Positions 6,168 through 7,226 of a stretch of 7,226 nucleotides of DNA are shown one piece after another. The position numbers and the translations under genes were made by a program. The notes under the pieces were generated by a model. That model did not search any database, was not told the DNA's origin, and worked only from the letters and a program-made list of their open reading frames with translations. This DNA comes from SZUA-426 sp041666155 (GTDB lineage: Bacteria > Spirochaetota > Spirochaetia > Treponematales > Breznakiellaceae), in the NCBI GenBank assembly GCA_041666155.1, contig JBAYHM010000236.1:1-7226 (forward strand). The letters run 5' to 3'. Position 1 is the stretch's first letter; every line of letters begins with the position of its first letter.

Positions 6168-7193
6168 ATGGCATTCAACAAGAAAGAATGGTCGTACATT
6201 TTTTACGACTGGGCGGAGTCCTGTTTCACGGTCATCGTGCAGGCTTTCATTTTTCCCATGCTCTACGGCTTGCTTACGCGCGGAATGACCGGTGCCGAAT
6301 CGCTGTTCGGTTTCCTCGTCTCGTTCGTGAGCCTTTCGGTCGCCGTCCTTTCCCCGATACTGGGGACGGTCGCCGATTATCGCGGGTATAAGAAAACTTT
6401 TTTCATGGTGTTTTTCGTTATCGGCATTGTGTTCACGTTCCTTCTCGGTCTCTATCCCGCGGACCCCGCGCTTTGGTGGATGGTGTTGATTCCCTACGTC
6501 CTGGCGTCCATCGGCTACGCGGGCACCAACGTTTTCTACGACTCGTTCATAGTCGACGCCACTACCGACGAGAACATGGACCGGGTTTCTACTACCGGCT
6601 ACGCGTTCGGGTATATCGGCGGCAGCACGATCCCGCTCATCGTTTCCATCGTTTTGCTGCAGGTGCTTCCGGGGATGACCGTCGGCGGCCGGCTTTCCCT
6701 TTTCGGCCTTTCCTTTCCCTACGACGTGTATACGGGATTCCGGCTCACGTTCTTCATGACCGCCGTTTGGTGGCTTGTCTTCGCGCTGCCGTTCATCAAG
6801 AACGTCAAGCAGGTGTACGGTATCGAACCGGAGTCCAGTCCGCTGGCGAACGCTTTCAAGCGTCTCGGCCGCACCTTCTCAAACATCCGCGCGTACAAAG
6901 TCGTCTTTCTCTTCCTCGCGGCGTACTTTCTCTATATCGATGGAGTGCATACCGTCATCGCCATGGCGGTTCCCTTCGCCGTCAACGCGATAGAGGCGGT
7001 CACCCCTGAAAACGCGACGGCCACGCTTCTGCCCATTCTTTTGGCGATCCAGGTAGTCGCGTTCTTCTTCTCGCTTTTATTCTCCTGGCTGTCTAAACGG
7101 TTCCGCACGCGCACGCTGCTTTTCGTCACGATCGCCGTGTACTGCGTGATCGCCGATTCCGCGCCTTTCGTCACCCAGATCTTCCACTTCTAG
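6168..7193 (+). CDS. Atg22/UMF1-family MFS transporter, C-terminally shortened
   Basis: Inner-membrane protein of the UMF1 branch of the major facilitators, related to yeast vacuolar effluxer Atg22; the bacterial substrate is not known. Family marks are the N-terminal KKEWSYIFYDWAES (5-18, normally YDWANS), LSPILGTVADYRGYKK (61-76), FYDSFIVDATTDE (123-135), STTGYAFGYIGG (141-152) and FLAAYFLYIDGVHTVI (249-264). By eye there are about nine hydrophobic helices, ending VTQIFHF. Family members usually have about 12 helices and over 400 residues and carry a conserved GGxQALSRS-like stretch after this point, which is missing. The reading frame stops at TAG (7191-7193), where relatives often have tryptophan. 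The 11 codons beyond stay open to the window edge (LLPILLTPTRR) but do not restore the expected motif. It may be a pseudogene, a truncated but functional variant, or a sequence error near an edge. The ATG has no Shine-Dalgarno. Confidence 0.82.
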   Translation: MAFNKKEWSYIFYDWAESCFTVIVQAFIFPMLYGLLTRGMTGAESLFGFLVSFVSLSVAVLSPILGTVADYRGYKKTFFMVFFVIGIVFTFLLGLYPADPALWWMVLIPYVLASIGYAGTNVFYDSFIVDATTDENMDRVSTTGYAFGYIGGSTIPLIVSIVLLQVLPGMTVGGRLSLFGLSFPYDVYTGFRLTFFMTAVWWLVFALPFIKNVKQVYGIEPESSPLANAFKRLGRTFSNIRAYKVVFLFLAAYFLYIDGVHTVIAMAVPFAVNAIEAVTPENATATLLPILLAIQVVAFFFSLLFSWLSKRFRTRTLLFVTIAVYCVIADSAPFVTQIFHF

Positions 7194-7226
7194 CTTCTCC
7201 CTATTCTGCTTACCCCCACCCGTCGC

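Noticed and set aside
6473..7009. 178-residue + strand frame inside the UMF1 gene
   Set aside because: It is an arginine-rich out-of-frame shadow; the overlapping frame carries clear UMF1 motifs throughout.
5280..7193. Solute-binding gene and UMF1 gene as one operon
   Set aside because: They are on the same strand, but the 96-nt gap with a candidate promoter just before UMF1 and the unrelated roles give no support for co-transcription.

Overview
The window holds five protein genes and no RNA genes, CRISPR arrays or insertion sequences. It looks like a chromosomal segment of a diderm (Gram-negative type), probably carbohydrate-using bacterium. The diderm call rests on a solute-binding protein with a cleavable signal peptide and no lipobox cysteine. 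The style of the PAS/HisKA_2 kinase, together with GH43 and UMF1 genes, fits Spirochaetota (Treponema/Spirochaeta relatives), but that is a family-resemblance guess and not something the sequence proves.

Layout. (1) Bases 2-2284, + strand: the C-terminal part of a multi-PAS sensor histidine kinase of the HisKA_2 type, cut by the left edge. It is clearly AT-rich. (2) Bases 2301-5156, - strand, converging on the kinase with only 16 nt between stop codons: a two-gene operon of a 12-helix MFS transporter followed 39 nt later by a cytoplasmic GH43 beta-xylosidase / alpha-L-arabinofuranosidase. It is GC-rich. (3) Bases 5157-5279: a divergent control region with a candidate promoter on each strand. 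(4) Bases 5280-6071, + strand: a secreted solute-binding protein of the amino-acid-binding (SBP_bac_3) fold, with no ABC permease or ATPase beside it. (5) Bases 6168-7193, + strand: an Atg22/UMF1-type MFS protein that stops about three helices early, 33 nt before the right edge.

How the genes may work together. The MFS + GH43 pair is a plausible unit for taking up short pentose-containing oligosaccharides and hydrolysing them in the cytoplasm; the transporter's substrate is inferred only from this linkage. The solute-binding protein shares the intergenic region with that operon but nothing in it shows a sugar specificity. The kinase has no visible cognate response regulator here and differs strongly in base composition from the genes next to it, so no functional link is claimed.

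All gaps between genes are under 130 bases. I found no convincing evidence of a wholly new system. The items most worth checking are the premature stop in the UMF1 gene, a 24-bp near-perfect palindrome inside the MFS gene, leaderless-type starts, and the sharp composition break at about 2285.
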